From assembly GCA_965153455.1 (NCBI GenBank), contig OZ234502.1, positions 1 to 64,000 of the forward strand: 64,000 nucleotides of DNA. The letters run 5' to 3'. Below are positions 21,584 through 33,150 of the stretch, piece by piece (the stretch's first letter is position 1; every line of letters begins with the position of its first letter). The DNA is from Sphagnum compactum (Eukaryota > Bryophyta > Sphagnopsida > Sphagnales). A program made the translations under genes and the position numbers. The notes beneath the pieces are model-generated. The model ran no database searches and was not told the DNA's origin. It saw only the letters and a program-made list of their open reading frames with translations.

Positions 21584-21727
21584 CCGTTGCTTGCTAGGCT
21601 ACTTGAGATCCTAAATTAGATGTCGCAACGAAGTGCGTAATGTTGAGGTTCTAGACCGTTGCTCGCTAGGCTACTTGAGATTCTAAACTAGATGTCGCAA
21701 CGAAGTGCGTAATGTTGAGGTTCTAGA
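21584..21727 (+). repeat. 72-bp tandem duplication
   Basis: 21584-21655 and 21656-21727 are adjacent copies ('gctaggctacttgaga', 'agatgtcgcaacgaagtgcg', 'taatgttgaggttctaga') with three or four differences. Confidence 0.95.
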
Positions 21728-22404
21728 ATAATTTTAGGGTTTGCATCGTAGAGGGGACAAGAAGGCCAGTATGCATTTCCAGACGACGAGCAATTAGAAC
21801 ATGTAGTGTAGTTTCAGCTTGCTTGGTTGGAGTGGTGGATCAGGCGTTGGATTTGCTACCTTTGCGGCTTGCATTTTCAACAACCAAGGAACCTCCATTC
21901 CATCTACATGGGGCGGTGGCAAGCGTCAATGTTCGATGAGCACGATTTGTGCCGGCAGGGGAGGGCATGGCAGGGCAGGGCACTTCGGTGATAGAATGAC
22001 GTACGTCAATCTCTTTCAGGTTTCAACGCTTTAACCAATTGTTACTATGGCAGTGTAGAGTGGGAAGAATTGAATTCGAGTGAGAAGGAGAAGGGGGTCA
22101 TGCTATTCGGCGATGAAAGATTGGGTGGATCTTCATCAACTCGGACCTCTGCTTCAACGTCCCATTTGCGGTGTGCTCAGTACCACCGTGGTTGGAAATG
22201 CCTGTATATCTCACCTTCAGTTATCTGTTCTAACCTGAAAAATCATTGCCTGTCAGCAGTCGTGTGCTTTTGATGTTGCATTGTATAGCATTCTTCAACC
22301 GCCAAAATCCTTCTTTGTGTTCTTTTGGGTTTGCGCTAAACGGATAAAGGACTTGGTGTCTTCTGGGAAGTTAAGTTGCCAAAAGACATCATAGTTTCTA
22401 GAAT

Positions 22405-24172
22405 ATGTTACCTAGTGGCGATTATGCTTTGAAACGCAGAGGAGGAAATGTAGTGCGCTTGCTTTCATGGAGGGAGGTCCCGCCTGTCACGAGACGGCCG
22501 TCATTTCGACTCCGGCACAAAGCAGCTGCTGTACCCAATCTCAACTCGAAGCCACTGATGCCGAGCGGGCCCTCATTTCATGGTTTGTTTGGACACACCT
22601 TAAACAAGATAGTGGAGTTCCAATGGAAGTTATTGCGAAATTGTATATTGATGCTTGTCGTTTTTGTTGGTATTGGTAGCACTTTTGTAATTTTGAAAGA
22701 AATTTCACTGAACTATCGGTTTGATTCTGGACATGACAGCATCATTCTCATGCACTCACAATCAACTAGCATTGAGTCACATTATCTTCCTCTCTGCAAT
22801 GGCATCATTAACTTTTGCAGGCCATGGCAGAACTGAGCTGCAGCCATGGAATGCAGGAAAATCCATGTGGTTGTTTTTCCCACCTCCCTTGCCCTGCACT
22901 CCACTTGTGACCTAACTTCATGTCTTGTGAGTGTATGCACTGCCTGGTGAAACTGTGCTGGTGGACGAACTTTTCTTGTCCCAAATATGGCAAACCCAGA
23001 CAGAATTTGGTCAAAGCCCTAGATGATCTCCGTTTTTTATCTGGAAGGCACAAAAGCCTTGTCCCAGCAGAGTATTGTACTTGCTAATAATATTAAGATA
23101 TATTCAATTTGAGCTATGTCCTCATAAAGATGATGCCTTAAAGTTCTGTCTTTTTCCTTGTTTCTTGTTAGACTTTTCTTTTTCTAAATTTTTTTATTAG
23201 TCCTTATTCTTCATCTCCTTGGTCATCTTCTTGTCTTAGTAGGGTTTTAGCTGGCCAGCGTCAGGGCTGAGTTACCCTTCTATCATTGGCCTTGTGAGGT
23301 GGCTAATGTATGGCATTGGCCTCATAGAGTTGATATGGTGAATCAGAAAGTTATCATAACTGGTCACTAACATTCATCTTGCTGTTGAAGGTCTCTGGTG
23401 CTGTGTGTGACTGTTGCTATCATCTAAACTACTCAATTTTGTGTTTTTCTTTTCCATCTGTTATTCAGGGTTGGTTATACTCTCTTTTGCATGCACTGAC
23501 ATGCTGAAACTATGACAGCAAATTCAGCTAGGTATTTAACCGAGAACTGCTTGCTTTGGACCACATGTTTGACTGACTTTTGTGAATTGGCTAATTTTCA
23601 TATGTAAATACTTTCAAGGTGGCAGAAGATGTAGAATGCAGAGTCACCAATCTCTTTTCATGCTGCTATTGGTTTCCATGCATATCTCTTCTTGCAATTT
23701 TTATTGTTATCGTTGTGATCCTCCTGGGCTGATGATTCTATTTGGCTTACAAGATCAGTATCCATATGCTTACATAATGATGTGCCCAAGCAATTTTGAG
23801 CATTTAATTATCCCATCTATATTTACTGCTGAGAGCTGATTAAGTCATTGAAGTGTAATGGCTGCATAGCCTTGGTGTACATGCTGTGAAGCTATGATCA
23901 CACTCTCTTCTGTTTATTGGGGTCTAGTTGTTGCCTGGCCCATGTAACTTGTACTATTACTAAATTTCCCTGCAAATAGATCTTTGCATCAACTTATTGA
24001 TATCCATGTTTCATTGGAGATTTTAATCTTTTCTGTAGGTTTGATCCTCCATTAGGTTGGAGACAGAGTCTTTTCGTCATTGTGCAGCAAAATACTGCAC
24101 GCTTGAACCGACTCCACGCTTCACTATAGCAGCTGCTTTCAGCCCAGATGGCAACACCCTTGCTTCCACTCA
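22405..24172 (+). pseudogene. AMBRA1-like WD40 protein, first two exons (frameshifted, truncated)
   Basis: Exon 22405-22582: from the ATG at 22405 it reads MLPSGDYALKRRGGNVVRLL then SWREVPPVTRR, the N-terminal signature of a plant WD40 (transducin) family related to AMBRA1. The later part of the same exon, EATDAERALISW, lies in another frame, so one indel lies in between. The exon stops at CATG|GTTTGT. Exon 24056-24172 starts after 'ccattag' and continues W-LETESFRHCAAKYC, then TIAAAFSPDGNTLAST, ending CA|GTATGT in the phase needed for the next HGDHTVK segment. AFSPDG..LAST is a WD40 beta-propeller blade. The family acts as substrate receptor or scaffold in ubiquitin and autophagy pathways. 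The following blades are not found in the next 1.5 kb or elsewhere. The intron is 1473 bp. The frameshift could also be a sequencing error or an unrecognised small intron. Confidence 0.65.
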
Positions 24173-25599
24173 GTATGTACTTCTCTTCTGCTGAAAGTTG
24201 TTTGTGCACTTAGCCTCTCCTCTATCTTGCTGCATTTGGTGTTCACTATATTGTTGCATTTTCTGTTCACTGTCGAATTGTGTTTGCTGTTCATCTGCTA
24301 TTTCTTGTCCAGGTTGCAGCTACAGTTTAGCAGCACATACATGTCTTGAGTGTGAAGCAATTTCCATGCTTACCGCATTCCATCCATAATTTCTAGTAGC
24401 TTATTTGAGGCACAGGTTGCTTATTCACAGATTATGACATTGGATCTTTGTTCCTGAGATGGTAAGCGTTTTATGGAGAGCTGTCTCATGATCTTACTAA
24501 AGATTTTTCAGTAGCTTATAATTACTTTGAATGTGCTGCTTTAGAATTCACAAAATGAAGGGCTTAGGTGTCTGAAGTTTGTGGACACATGTAATGACAT
24601 AAAAGAAGTCAATAATTTTTTTGTTTAGTGTGAGTCAAGAGTCTGCCATTTACAAAAGAGCAGCCACAGGAGTATGTTACTCAATGTTCGTACTGCAGTT
24701 TTGTTTTAATTGGTGAATTTGGTTGTTCTTCCCTTTTTTGTGTGTCCTCCTTTTTCCTTCTTTTGGGTGGTCCAGTTTTCTCTTTTCCTGTTGTTCAGTT
24801 CTGCAGAGGTGTGGGATATGTCTAAGCCAAGCCCAGTTTTTCCTCTTAACACTTTTGCATTCAAATTTATCCAGTGTTTCTCTCTGTTTCCTTCCTCATA
24901 TCTTTTTGATGCTTCTCCATTTCTAGCTCTTTTGTGCTTCTCTTTCTCTTCATATTTATGTTCCTCCTTATTGGGTTTTTTGATCTTCTCCTCTCTTTTA
25001 GGTTTTTGTTGATGTAGCCTGTATTATGGCTGGATTTTCCAATTACTGCCTGTCTTATGAGACAACAAATCTTACCAAATAAAATTCCATTGAATCCTGC
25101 TCATAAAGATGTTTCCAACAACACCAAAGGCACATTCCAATTTCTCCAAAAATTTCAGCTACAATTTAATTTTAATTTTCAGTGAAGAAATCATTCAATA
25201 TTCAACAACTTTTGCGCACAGTCCAACCTTCATTGAACCAAACCCATGCACCCCTCCTGGTTGAGAGCTTTACAAGACACCAACAACACAATCTGGAGCA
25301 TCCCGGTTTGGTGGATCTCATAACAACAGAACAAACTACCTTCATACATAGATTTGATGATCAAAGTTTTAATTAATACAAGGCCTACATTGTAACTTAC
25401 CAAAGAAAAAATGAATTGGGTGACAACCAACACAAAAACAATTGTTGTCAACAATGATTGTCTTGTGTGCTGGGTGCACTAAACCTAAAATTGGAAGGAT
25501 TAGGGTGAAGGCTGTTTTTGTCACACATATTTCTTGTCATTCTAGTGTCAAAAAGAAAACATTGAATGCAGAGAATAGCAAAATCACCACCAAAAAGAC
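24173..25599. other. Spacer, pyrimidine-rich
   Basis: T/C-rich text around 24720-25010 gives Phe/Ser/Leu-rich frames that look like base composition, not membrane proteins. I searched for the next WD40 exon (HTVKIID, GHRRTPW-type motifs) and did not find it. Confidence 0.4.
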
Positions 25600-25639
25600 A
25601 AACAATTTCCACATGCTCAACATGTCATTCCTTTGAGTG

Positions 25640-27341
25640 CAAAGCATCCTGATGAGTTTGATTTTCCACCAACTACAGAAAGAGTTCTTGGTAGGGCAGA
25701 GACAATCAATGTGCATGTTGCGTTTGTTTTAGAGCATTTGAGAGAGGAAGTCAGAAGAAAACTTCCGTTGTTGTTTTGTTGAATTCTGAAGAAGAAAGTG
25801 CACCAGTGTTGAAAGAAGAATTGAGCTTGCTAAAGTGCTTTTAGCATAAAATCTAATCAACATCTGACCAAGAGGAGGTGACGCATTCACAGAATTGAGT
25901 GTTCCTTGTGTCACCCAGGTCCAACTTTTCCTACAAGTCAGGTGCTTCTAGTTTGTCTATTACACATTTGCCATAGAAGTTGAGAGTTTCACTAACACAT
26001 TATGGCAGACAAAGACAAAGGATACAACTTCCAAGGAGCAGACATTGAGAGCTTTGCTAGGTATTTGGGAGAAACTAGCAAAATCCCAAGGATGGATGAA
26101 GTACAGCCCAATTAGAAAGCAAGTATTGGATCTAATTTTCTGCCATTTTGCAGGCAGTGCATTAACAAAAACAGGTAGTGCTTTTTAACGATAAAAATAC
26201 CTTGACAATCAGGAATGCATAGTTCCCACAAATTGGTGTTTAATTTTTCTTACTTGCTTGGGAGTTGAATTGAACACTTCTAAGAAGACTGTTGAAGTAC
26301 AAGCCAAGGAGAATGGTTGTGGAACAAGCCCTCCAATTGACAGCTCATTTTGAAAGTGGTTTCCACTAGTTTCTGAATCATCAAAAGACATGGATTCTGG
26401 TGATGAGACTAATGAAGATGAGCATGAAGTAGAGCAGATGATTCAATCTTTCTATCAACATGAACTGGAAAAATTCATAAGAGAGAAATGTATTGGAGTT
26501 TGTACAACACCTATTTGATCATCAAGTGAATGCAAGTTGACTTGACTTCAAGCACAGAGTCAACCAGTGAGTCCAATTCCCTGTAGATTATGCAAAAGGA
26601 ATTGGTGAAGAAGAAACTGAGAACTTGAGTTCCTTCAGTGCCTAAGTCACCACCAAATAGACCACAATCTCCGCCACGCTAGGCGCTGAGATTGAGATGA
26701 AACTAGTGGTGCAAGTTGCTACAAATGAAGAACAAGCACACCAACAGTAGGTGGTCACTCAAAAGTTACAGCAACTGAGCAGTTATAATCAGTTGAACAT
26801 GAACCAGTTATGGTCCAACCGGAGCAGGTGTCACTAGAACAACTAGTTTTGGAGCATGAGCTTCCAGAAGCAAGTGTTATTGTTCAACTTGAACAAATAT
26901 AGTCAAGGGATCCTTCTACTTCTGTCAACTCACTTCACAAACCAGGACCATACAATATGCTGGTTGAGTTGAAGGAAGTTGAACCAGTGTAGGTGGAAGT
27001 GCTGAACCTACATCTATTCAATTTCCAATTAGATTGGATATACTTGATGACTTTTCAACCATGGAGGAGGATAAGTTTCCAGAGTAGGTAGTAACATTTT
27101 TTCAATAGCTTGCAGTTGTTGTGGCAATTGTTTGAATTACATGTTACTAAAGACCTTATTAGTCATGATAACACTTGAGAATAAGGGAATCCCTTATTAT
27201 CACAATCCATGGTTTGGAGGATATACCAATCAAGGAGAAGGATCAGGTCATTTAGGATCTGACATCACACTTGGAGCTCAAGCAACAATTGCACAAGGAT
27301 TTGCAGCAGCAGAAATAGGAGAAGGAGTAGCTTCAGGTTAA
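25640..27341 (+). pseudogene. Decayed coding relic, Gln/Glu-rich, unidentified
   Basis: Several protein-like blocks lie in order on the + strand. 26002-26115 begins MADKDKGYNFQGADIESFAR and ends at TAG; the same frame then continues with KASIGSNFLPFCRQ to another TAG. 26247-26518 reads LGVELNTSKKTVEVQAKENG, a TGA, then WFPLVSESSKDMDSGDETNE. 26800-27010 is Gln/Glu/Val-rich and broken by TAG twice. Earlier, 25670-25770 reads TERVLGRAETINVHV and LEHLREEVRRKLP. Most stops are TAG, TAA or TGA that one C-to-T change from CAG, CAA or CGA would explain. It may be an old transposon gag-like gene or a host gene; I do not recognise it. Confidence 0.45.
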
Positions 27342-28842
27342 GTGTGAAAATTGAGTGATAAAGTTTTAAAGAGAAAGTGGTGGAATGAGGATGGTAGCCA
27401 TAATTTGCATGCCAAAACTTAGCAGGAATTGAGTGTACCTATTTCAAATATGTGTGGTCTTATAGGGATCTTATGCCAAATTTCCATAAATGCTTTCACC
27501 GTTGTGCCATCTTGATCATTGTTTTTTCATGTGTGAAATTTTGTCAAAATGCATAAGTGTTATTAAAGCTAAAACCCGTACTAAGGTACTTTTTTACTTT
27601 AAAAAGTATTGCCAAAAAATCAGGGGTTTTCAATTGGGTTCACTAGAATTAAAGGCTTGCCCTTGTAAGTTACCAAACAATAGCAAGATTACAATTTTTT
27701 AAAATTGTCTTACTTGTTCTATTGCCATTCAATGCTAGGTCCTTTTTGAGATGCTAGCCAATGACACAACATTAAAAAAAATTGAAAAAAAATCACTGAT
27801 CCTAATACAAAGTAAAATGATGATCTAATTAAATTGTTAATGAATGCTCCATGTTTGTATGAAATTCATAACCATAATTTGGATTATATTATGTTTGACT
27901 AAATGATTTATTTCATTTGTTATGTTTTAAAGTTATTTGTATGAAGTTGTGCAGAATTTTTTTTTGTTAACTGGTTTTCACAACAATTGCAAGGTAGAAT
28001 CACCCACCACAAATTTAGATTTAACATTGACACATCTCTTATTCATTTTTATTTCCTTTTGAGTGATCTTAATGACCAGGGGTGTGTTATGTGAAGGTCT
28101 ACAATACCTTTTTGAATCCTAAAGGCAAAGGAATAAGAAAGAGGAAGGACAAAGAGGACAAGCTATCCAAATCACAAAATACTTGAAAAAATAAAATTAG
28201 ACCCTTCACTTTCAAAACCCATTTTTTCTCATTTTTGATTTGTTTTGAGACATCTAAAAAGCTATGGATGCATCAATTGGAGCTATACAAAACCTCTTTC
28301 AACTCCAAAAACAACATAATAATGTCCAAAGATTTTAAGTTCCACATCACAAATTGTTTTACCACATCACCAACATTGACTTCTTTAATTTGAGACCCTA
28401 TAATTTCCTCATTTCTTGTTTCTTTTTGGTGATTTTCATGGTTGCAAGTGCATGAAGTGGGTCTTTACAATATCTCTTTGAATTCCAAAGGCAATTCAAA
28501 GAATGTCCAAAAGTTTAAATAAAATATAAATTAAATGTTCAATCATCAGCCCGTCTACCCTTTGCTTTGACATGCCCACCTAATTGGCAATTAGGAAAGC
28601 TAGATCCATTAGATGTAGCTTACTTTCCTTTCCAACTTCAATTACAATTTTCATTCTACATGCACACATGAATGGTGCTTATTAGTGTCCTACATTATTT
28701 TTAGTCCTTTTTGAAACATCCAAACAAAATTAAAATTGGTTACATTCATATAATAACGAACTAAAATAAAACTTGGTCGAAACAAACCATTGTAGTTAAT
28801 ACCTTTTGGTCCTTTTGTTGCACATGACAAGCTCTTTGATAA
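27342..28842. other. AT-rich spacer
   Basis: No frame of note, no terminal repeat and no RNA gene seen. Confidence 0.5.
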
Positions 28843-28962
28843 TACAATAGAACCTGTCTAAGTTAATACTGTCGGGACCGGGGGTTCTGTATTAATTTAG
28901 ACAGGATATTAATAAAGAGAGGTCATTAAATAATTCTCCACTCGCGCCATTTGTAACATTTG
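28843..28962 (+). mobile_element. Truncated pogo-like MITE
   Basis: Starts TACAATAGAACCTGTCTAAG, the same terminal inverted repeat as the intact MITE that follows, and holds an internal foldback ('gttaatactgtcggg' and 'attaatttagacagg'). The right end is missing. It directly abuts the next copy. Confidence 0.75.
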
Positions 28963-28964
28963 TA

Positions 28965-29191
28965 CAGTAGAACCTGTCTAAATTAATATTGCCTAAATTA
29001 ATAACATGTGATAATTAATATGTGCTTGTGGAGTTCAATATAAAAAAATTCAGGACCTCCTGTGGAGTATCAATTATTAACTTTTGGAGGTTTATTGAAA
29101 AATGTATGGGGCCCGACTTGGGACTGGACTGCACATATTAATTATCACAGGTTATTAATTTAGGCAGTATTAATTTAGACAAGTTCTACTG
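28965..29191. mobile_element. Emigrant/Lemi-like pogo (Tc1/mariner) MITE, 227 bp
   Basis: Termini CAGTAGAACCTGTCTAAATT and (opposite end) AATTTAGACAAGTTCTACTG are inverted repeats, flanked by TA at 28963-28964 and 29192-29193, the expected Tc1/mariner target duplication. Inner parts also pair ('ttaatatgtgc' with 'gcacatattaa'). It has no coding capacity; transposition would need a pogo transposase supplied elsewhere. Confidence 0.92.
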
Positions 29192-29193
29192 TA

Positions 29194-29832
29194 CACATAT
29201 GTACCAGACCTTTTTGGCCAAGGTTTTGTTCTAACTAGTAACATTTTAAAAAACACAAATTTACAACTAGTATAAACCAAAACAAAACAAAAATGTTCAA
29301 GAACTTGCATCCACAATCATATTCAATGGACCACTAAAACAATGCCATCTTACGTTCAATACACCTCCCATGCACCTACATTCAATTAGGTTTTCTTTTT
29401 CCAAATGTTGTGATGTTGTTACACCACATAAACCTCAAGAAAAATATTGCCACCATCATTCCACAAACGAGGGTTCAATTGCATAAACTGAAGGAAAATA
29501 AATATTGCATTGGTATTGTTGAAGCAAAAGTGGGAATGAGAAATAAAAATTGAATTCAAGGATTAAAGGGGCTTCGACAAACAAAAAAATGCATGTACTA
29601 TGCATAATTTCCTTTCCTCATGATCGGGTCACCAAAATGAATACTTTTTGTTTGGTACTTTTCATACCAAAGATATGGCAACAAAAACATACTAAGTGGA
29701 CTGATAACCATACATCTTCTCTAAGCTCTAGGGCAAGAGTTCATGGAGTGGGAATAGTTATATGGAAGGTTAAAAAAAATGAAAATCCAATGCCACTTGT
29801 ATAGAGGGGAGAAACAACAAAAGTTTTCTAAT
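29194..29832. other. Spacer between MITE and dispersed repeat
   Basis: AT-rich with an 84-codon frame at 29550-29804 that has no recognised features. Nothing else is seen. Confidence 0.4.
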
Positions 29833-30382
29833 AATACTATGTATGTGTTAAAACAAGGTTTACATAAAAACAATAAACAACTTGATTTGTTGTAATGTGA
29901 CCGTCTAACAGCAATCGCTATCCCATTGCCTCTCAACTCAGAGATGGCAAAGGTACCTACAATGGAGATACTTTCCAACACTGAATAAGAGGATTGTTTA
30001 AATAATCAAACTAGTCAAATGTTGTGATAAAATAGTGTGGCTCTATGCAACTTGTCACATAAGATGCCCAAATGAAACTCATTAAGGGTATTTATCGTCT
30101 TTCATCAATTATACTAGCTTATAGGCAAGCTAATGATAACTTTTGACATTGATACTTTGATCTCAGCGGTCAAAGATAGCTAGTTCTTATAAAAGGACTG
30201 AACTTCACATAGGTCGAAGATAATTAGGCTAATTCACAAAAACCCTTGTAACCTAAAATTGATCAATAATGGATGGGATGATTTAAAGTATCCTTAACTT
30301 TGGCACACAATTTTTCGTTCTAAAGGATGTGGATGTGAGCAATGAGGGTCCAAGGGAGGATTTTTGTTTGTATAGTCAATAA
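29833..30382 (+). repeat. Dispersed repeat R (inverted partner at 62327-62877)
   Basis: The stretch including 'aatcaaactagtcaaatgtt', 'gatagctagttcttataaaa', 'ggtcgaagataattaggc' and 'gatgtgagcaatgagggtcc' recurs in reverse complement at 62327-62877 at roughly 85% identity by eye. Neither copy shows terminal repeats of its own. Confidence 0.85.
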
Positions 30383-30910
30383 AATAGATATCAATAGCCA
30401 TTAATAACCACCAATGCCCCTAATAAAAGAACAACCAATAACCATATATTAAAATTGCTAAAAATTGTCAAAATTAATTTAGGGTGAAATAATTTAAAAT
30501 AAGCAAAAAAAAACTTAATGTGAAATAACCTATAATAGCTTATAATTACCAATAATAACATAAAGTGAAATAACGTTCAATAGCCTAAAGTAACCAATAA
30601 TAACCTCACATAATCGAAAATACCTTAAGATGAAATAACTTAAAATAGCCAAAATTAACTTATAATAGCTATTAGTAGCTTAAAGTGAAATAATTTATAA
30701 TAGCCAAAAATAGAATAAAATAGTCAAAAATAGTTACAATAGCTGAAAATAGCCTAAGATGAAAATAAGTTAAAATAGTAAAAAATAATTTAAAATAACC
30801 AAAAATAGTTTAAAATAATTGAAAATAACCATAAATAACCATAAATAATGTAAGGTGAAATAATTTAAATTAATGAGAAATAACCATATAATAATTGAAA
30901 GTAGCTTAGC
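30383..30910 (+). repeat. AT-rich short-period array
   Basis: A word of the type 'aaaatagcc/aaaataacc/aaaatagtt' recurs roughly every 10-12 bases, with 'gtgaaataa' or 'gatgaaataa' at longer intervals (about every 55-65). This is a degenerate two-level tandem array with no coding potential. Confidence 0.75.
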
Positions 30911-31330
30911 ATAGGTAGTATATCATATTAACAAAACTCTTATCCATTTATTAAACATTTATTTTTCAAAAGAATGGTCATTGAAATGTTATTGAATAAT
31001 GATATTCAAAAAAAATTTCCTTCAAATGATTTTACACTTTTAAAAGGAAATAAATGTAATTATGTAAATTATTGAATTTAAAAAAAAATTGACTCCAATC
31101 ATTTCATTTGAACAAAATCTTAATAAGATATGAATTTTCAAAGTTTATGTTTTTGTAATGTTTAAAATGAAATATTTGATATGAAATTATTAATAAAATT
31201 ATATATTTTTAATTTAATTCTAATTAATTTTCATGCTGGTTAGTTAATACCTAGCAAGCGAATGGTTTGGTAAATTTGTATTTCACTTGAGAATAACCAA
31301 ATTTCAATGGGTATTAATGAAACAATTTAT
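30911..31330. other. AT-rich spacer
   Basis: No recognisable feature between the short-period array and the 111-bp repeats. Confidence 0.5.
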
Positions 31331-31670
31331 TGTCCATAACAATTGGTCCCCGTTCACTAGGGGTTAACCAATTTCATCAGGTAAAAATGTTCAATTCACT
31401 CAAAATTTAATGAAACTCAAAATGAACTAGGATACATTTTGGTCTGTAGCAATTGGTCCCCGTTCACCAAGGGGTTAACCAATTTCAATAGGTAATAATG
31501 TTCAAATTCACTCAAATTTTAGTGAAACCCAAAATGAACTAGGATATTTTTTGGTCCGTATCAATTGGTCTTTGTTCACTAGGGGGTTAACTAATTTCAC
31601 CAAGTAAAAATGTCCAAATTCACTCAAAATCTAGTGAAACCCAAAATGAACTAGGACGCACTTTGGTGTA
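31331..31670 (+). repeat. Tandem repeat, three ~111-bp units
   Basis: Units from 31331, 31441 and 31553 each contain 'caattggtccccgttcac', 'ggggttaaccaatttca', 'ttcaaattcactcaaa' and 'aaaatgaactagga'. The last unit runs into the left arm of the large inverted repeat, and its outer counterpart near 42850-42930 has a single diverged unit. Confidence 0.88.
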
Positions 31671-32261
31671 TTGGAAGAAGGCAAACAAACTTCTCTTCAG
31701 CTCATTTTTCTTATTCCGACAAATTTACCATTATTGTAGTTATTTTGTTGTTAATGTTAGGGGATACCCCACTCCAAAAGGTGACAAGGCCAAGCTTGTT
31801 AGATTTGAAGTCATATGCCATGGGTTGTGGTGCTAATAGATTTATTATTTTAACGTTGTTATTGGACATTGCAAGCCGAACATTTCTTTTTCGTATATTG
31901 TTTACACCGAAAAGAGGAATGCGTACCTCTAGCCATTTAAAGAATGAAACCATAGGCCTCTTAGCTAAAGGAACATTTTTAGTGTATGAGTTTGACTTCA
32001 ACTCTCCATTTTTACACTTGTTATAATGATTTTTTTTTCTTAAAGAAGAACGTGGGGGAAGCAAAACATATTATTAACAAATTATAGATGATGACAACAT
32101 TATGGGTAGACCAAATTACATTCAGAGTACAACCAAATTGGCAGTGGAAATGTGTTTTTAAACAAAGTAATCTAGGTTTTGCATACGAAATAAATTAAAT
32201 TGACCTATGTTAATTTTGTGTTATTAATGTCCATAAGTTTATATAAGGTTTGTATAATACA

Positions 32262-32450
32262 ACTAAATGTGTTAGTACAATGGTTGAAGACTTAAACCCC
32301 AAAATGGAAGTGATGAGTTCAAATCTTTTCCTTGGAACCTATGCCATAGCTACGCCATCTTGGTTAAATTAAGTAATCTAATGTAGGCTACTTAGGTTAA
32401 GATGTTTAACCTATTAACTAAGACTAATTTATATAGTCCTAAAGGGGGAA
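32262..32450 (+). mobile_element. SINE-like unit in left arm
   Basis: 'tagtacaatgg' (fits the pol III A box) at about 32273-32283 and 'gagttcaaatc' (fits the B box) at about 32314-32324 are spaced as in tRNA-derived plant SINEs. They are followed by 'ttccttggaacctatgcc', and the unit continues to about 32450. The same unit lies inverted in the right arm. Confidence 0.5.
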
Positions 32451-32799
32451 AAAAAAGGTTTTTTATTTAATCATGGAATTGTTGGTAGTCATGGCACGCA
32501 GTGAGAAAAACAAATCCATGATTACCCATCGAAAAATAATTAATTTTTTTTTCTTAAAGTCATGCCACAATTATTCGAAAAATTTGTGATTACCGACCAA
32601 TTATTTTTTTAGTGAAACATGTGACTATTGAAAATGACCAAAAAATATTTCATTAAAAATGTCATAATCAACTAGTCATTTTTTTGCTTAAAGCAAAATA
32701 AATTGTCAAAGAGTGAATTCGGTCTTATTTCATTTAAAACATAGTGAATTGAATAGTTCCAAAAAACAAGATTTCTTGTTATTCAATTATTCATTCAAA

Positions 32800-33150
32800 T
32801 TCATAAAACATAAATTATGACCAATTAAAGGGGTGGGAATCAAATTGGCGATTTCACTGCTAACCGCAAAATTATAAATCAAAGGCATAAACAAGCTCTA
32901 ATGGAGACATGCCACGCATTGTTAGAAAGATCTTTTCAAAAACTATAAGATATTGTCTTCGTACTTTTAAAACATGCTTGAAATGAGGGACACATGAATG
33001 TCTAAAAAATTGGAATAATTATAATCCTAGTTTTGGGATTCCCATTTTGGAGTCCTAGAAAAAAATGCCATTTGGATATAGTTCCCATGGAGTATTATAG
33101 GAAATACTATAGGGAGTGGTGCCTCCCTAGTGATGACATTCTTCATTTTG
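32800..33150 (+). mobile_element. AT-decayed LTR-like block in left arm
   Basis: The order 'aaattatgaccaatta', 'gtgggaatcaaattggc', 'gacatgcca..gttagaaagatctt', 'gggattcccattttggagtc', 'atgccatttggat', 'actatagggagtgg' parallels the GC-rich solo LTR (2955-3335: 'gttatggccaaaag', 'cgggagtc', 'gacata..gttggaaaggtct', 'gggagtcccg', 'atggccatttggat', 'actatagggagtaa'). It looks like an old, AT-shifted relative of the same LTR family in + orientation. Ends were not located. Confidence 0.55.

Noticed and set aside
32262-32345. tRNA gene
   Set aside because: A- and B-box words are present but no acceptor stem or cloverleaf can be drawn; a SINE head explains them better.
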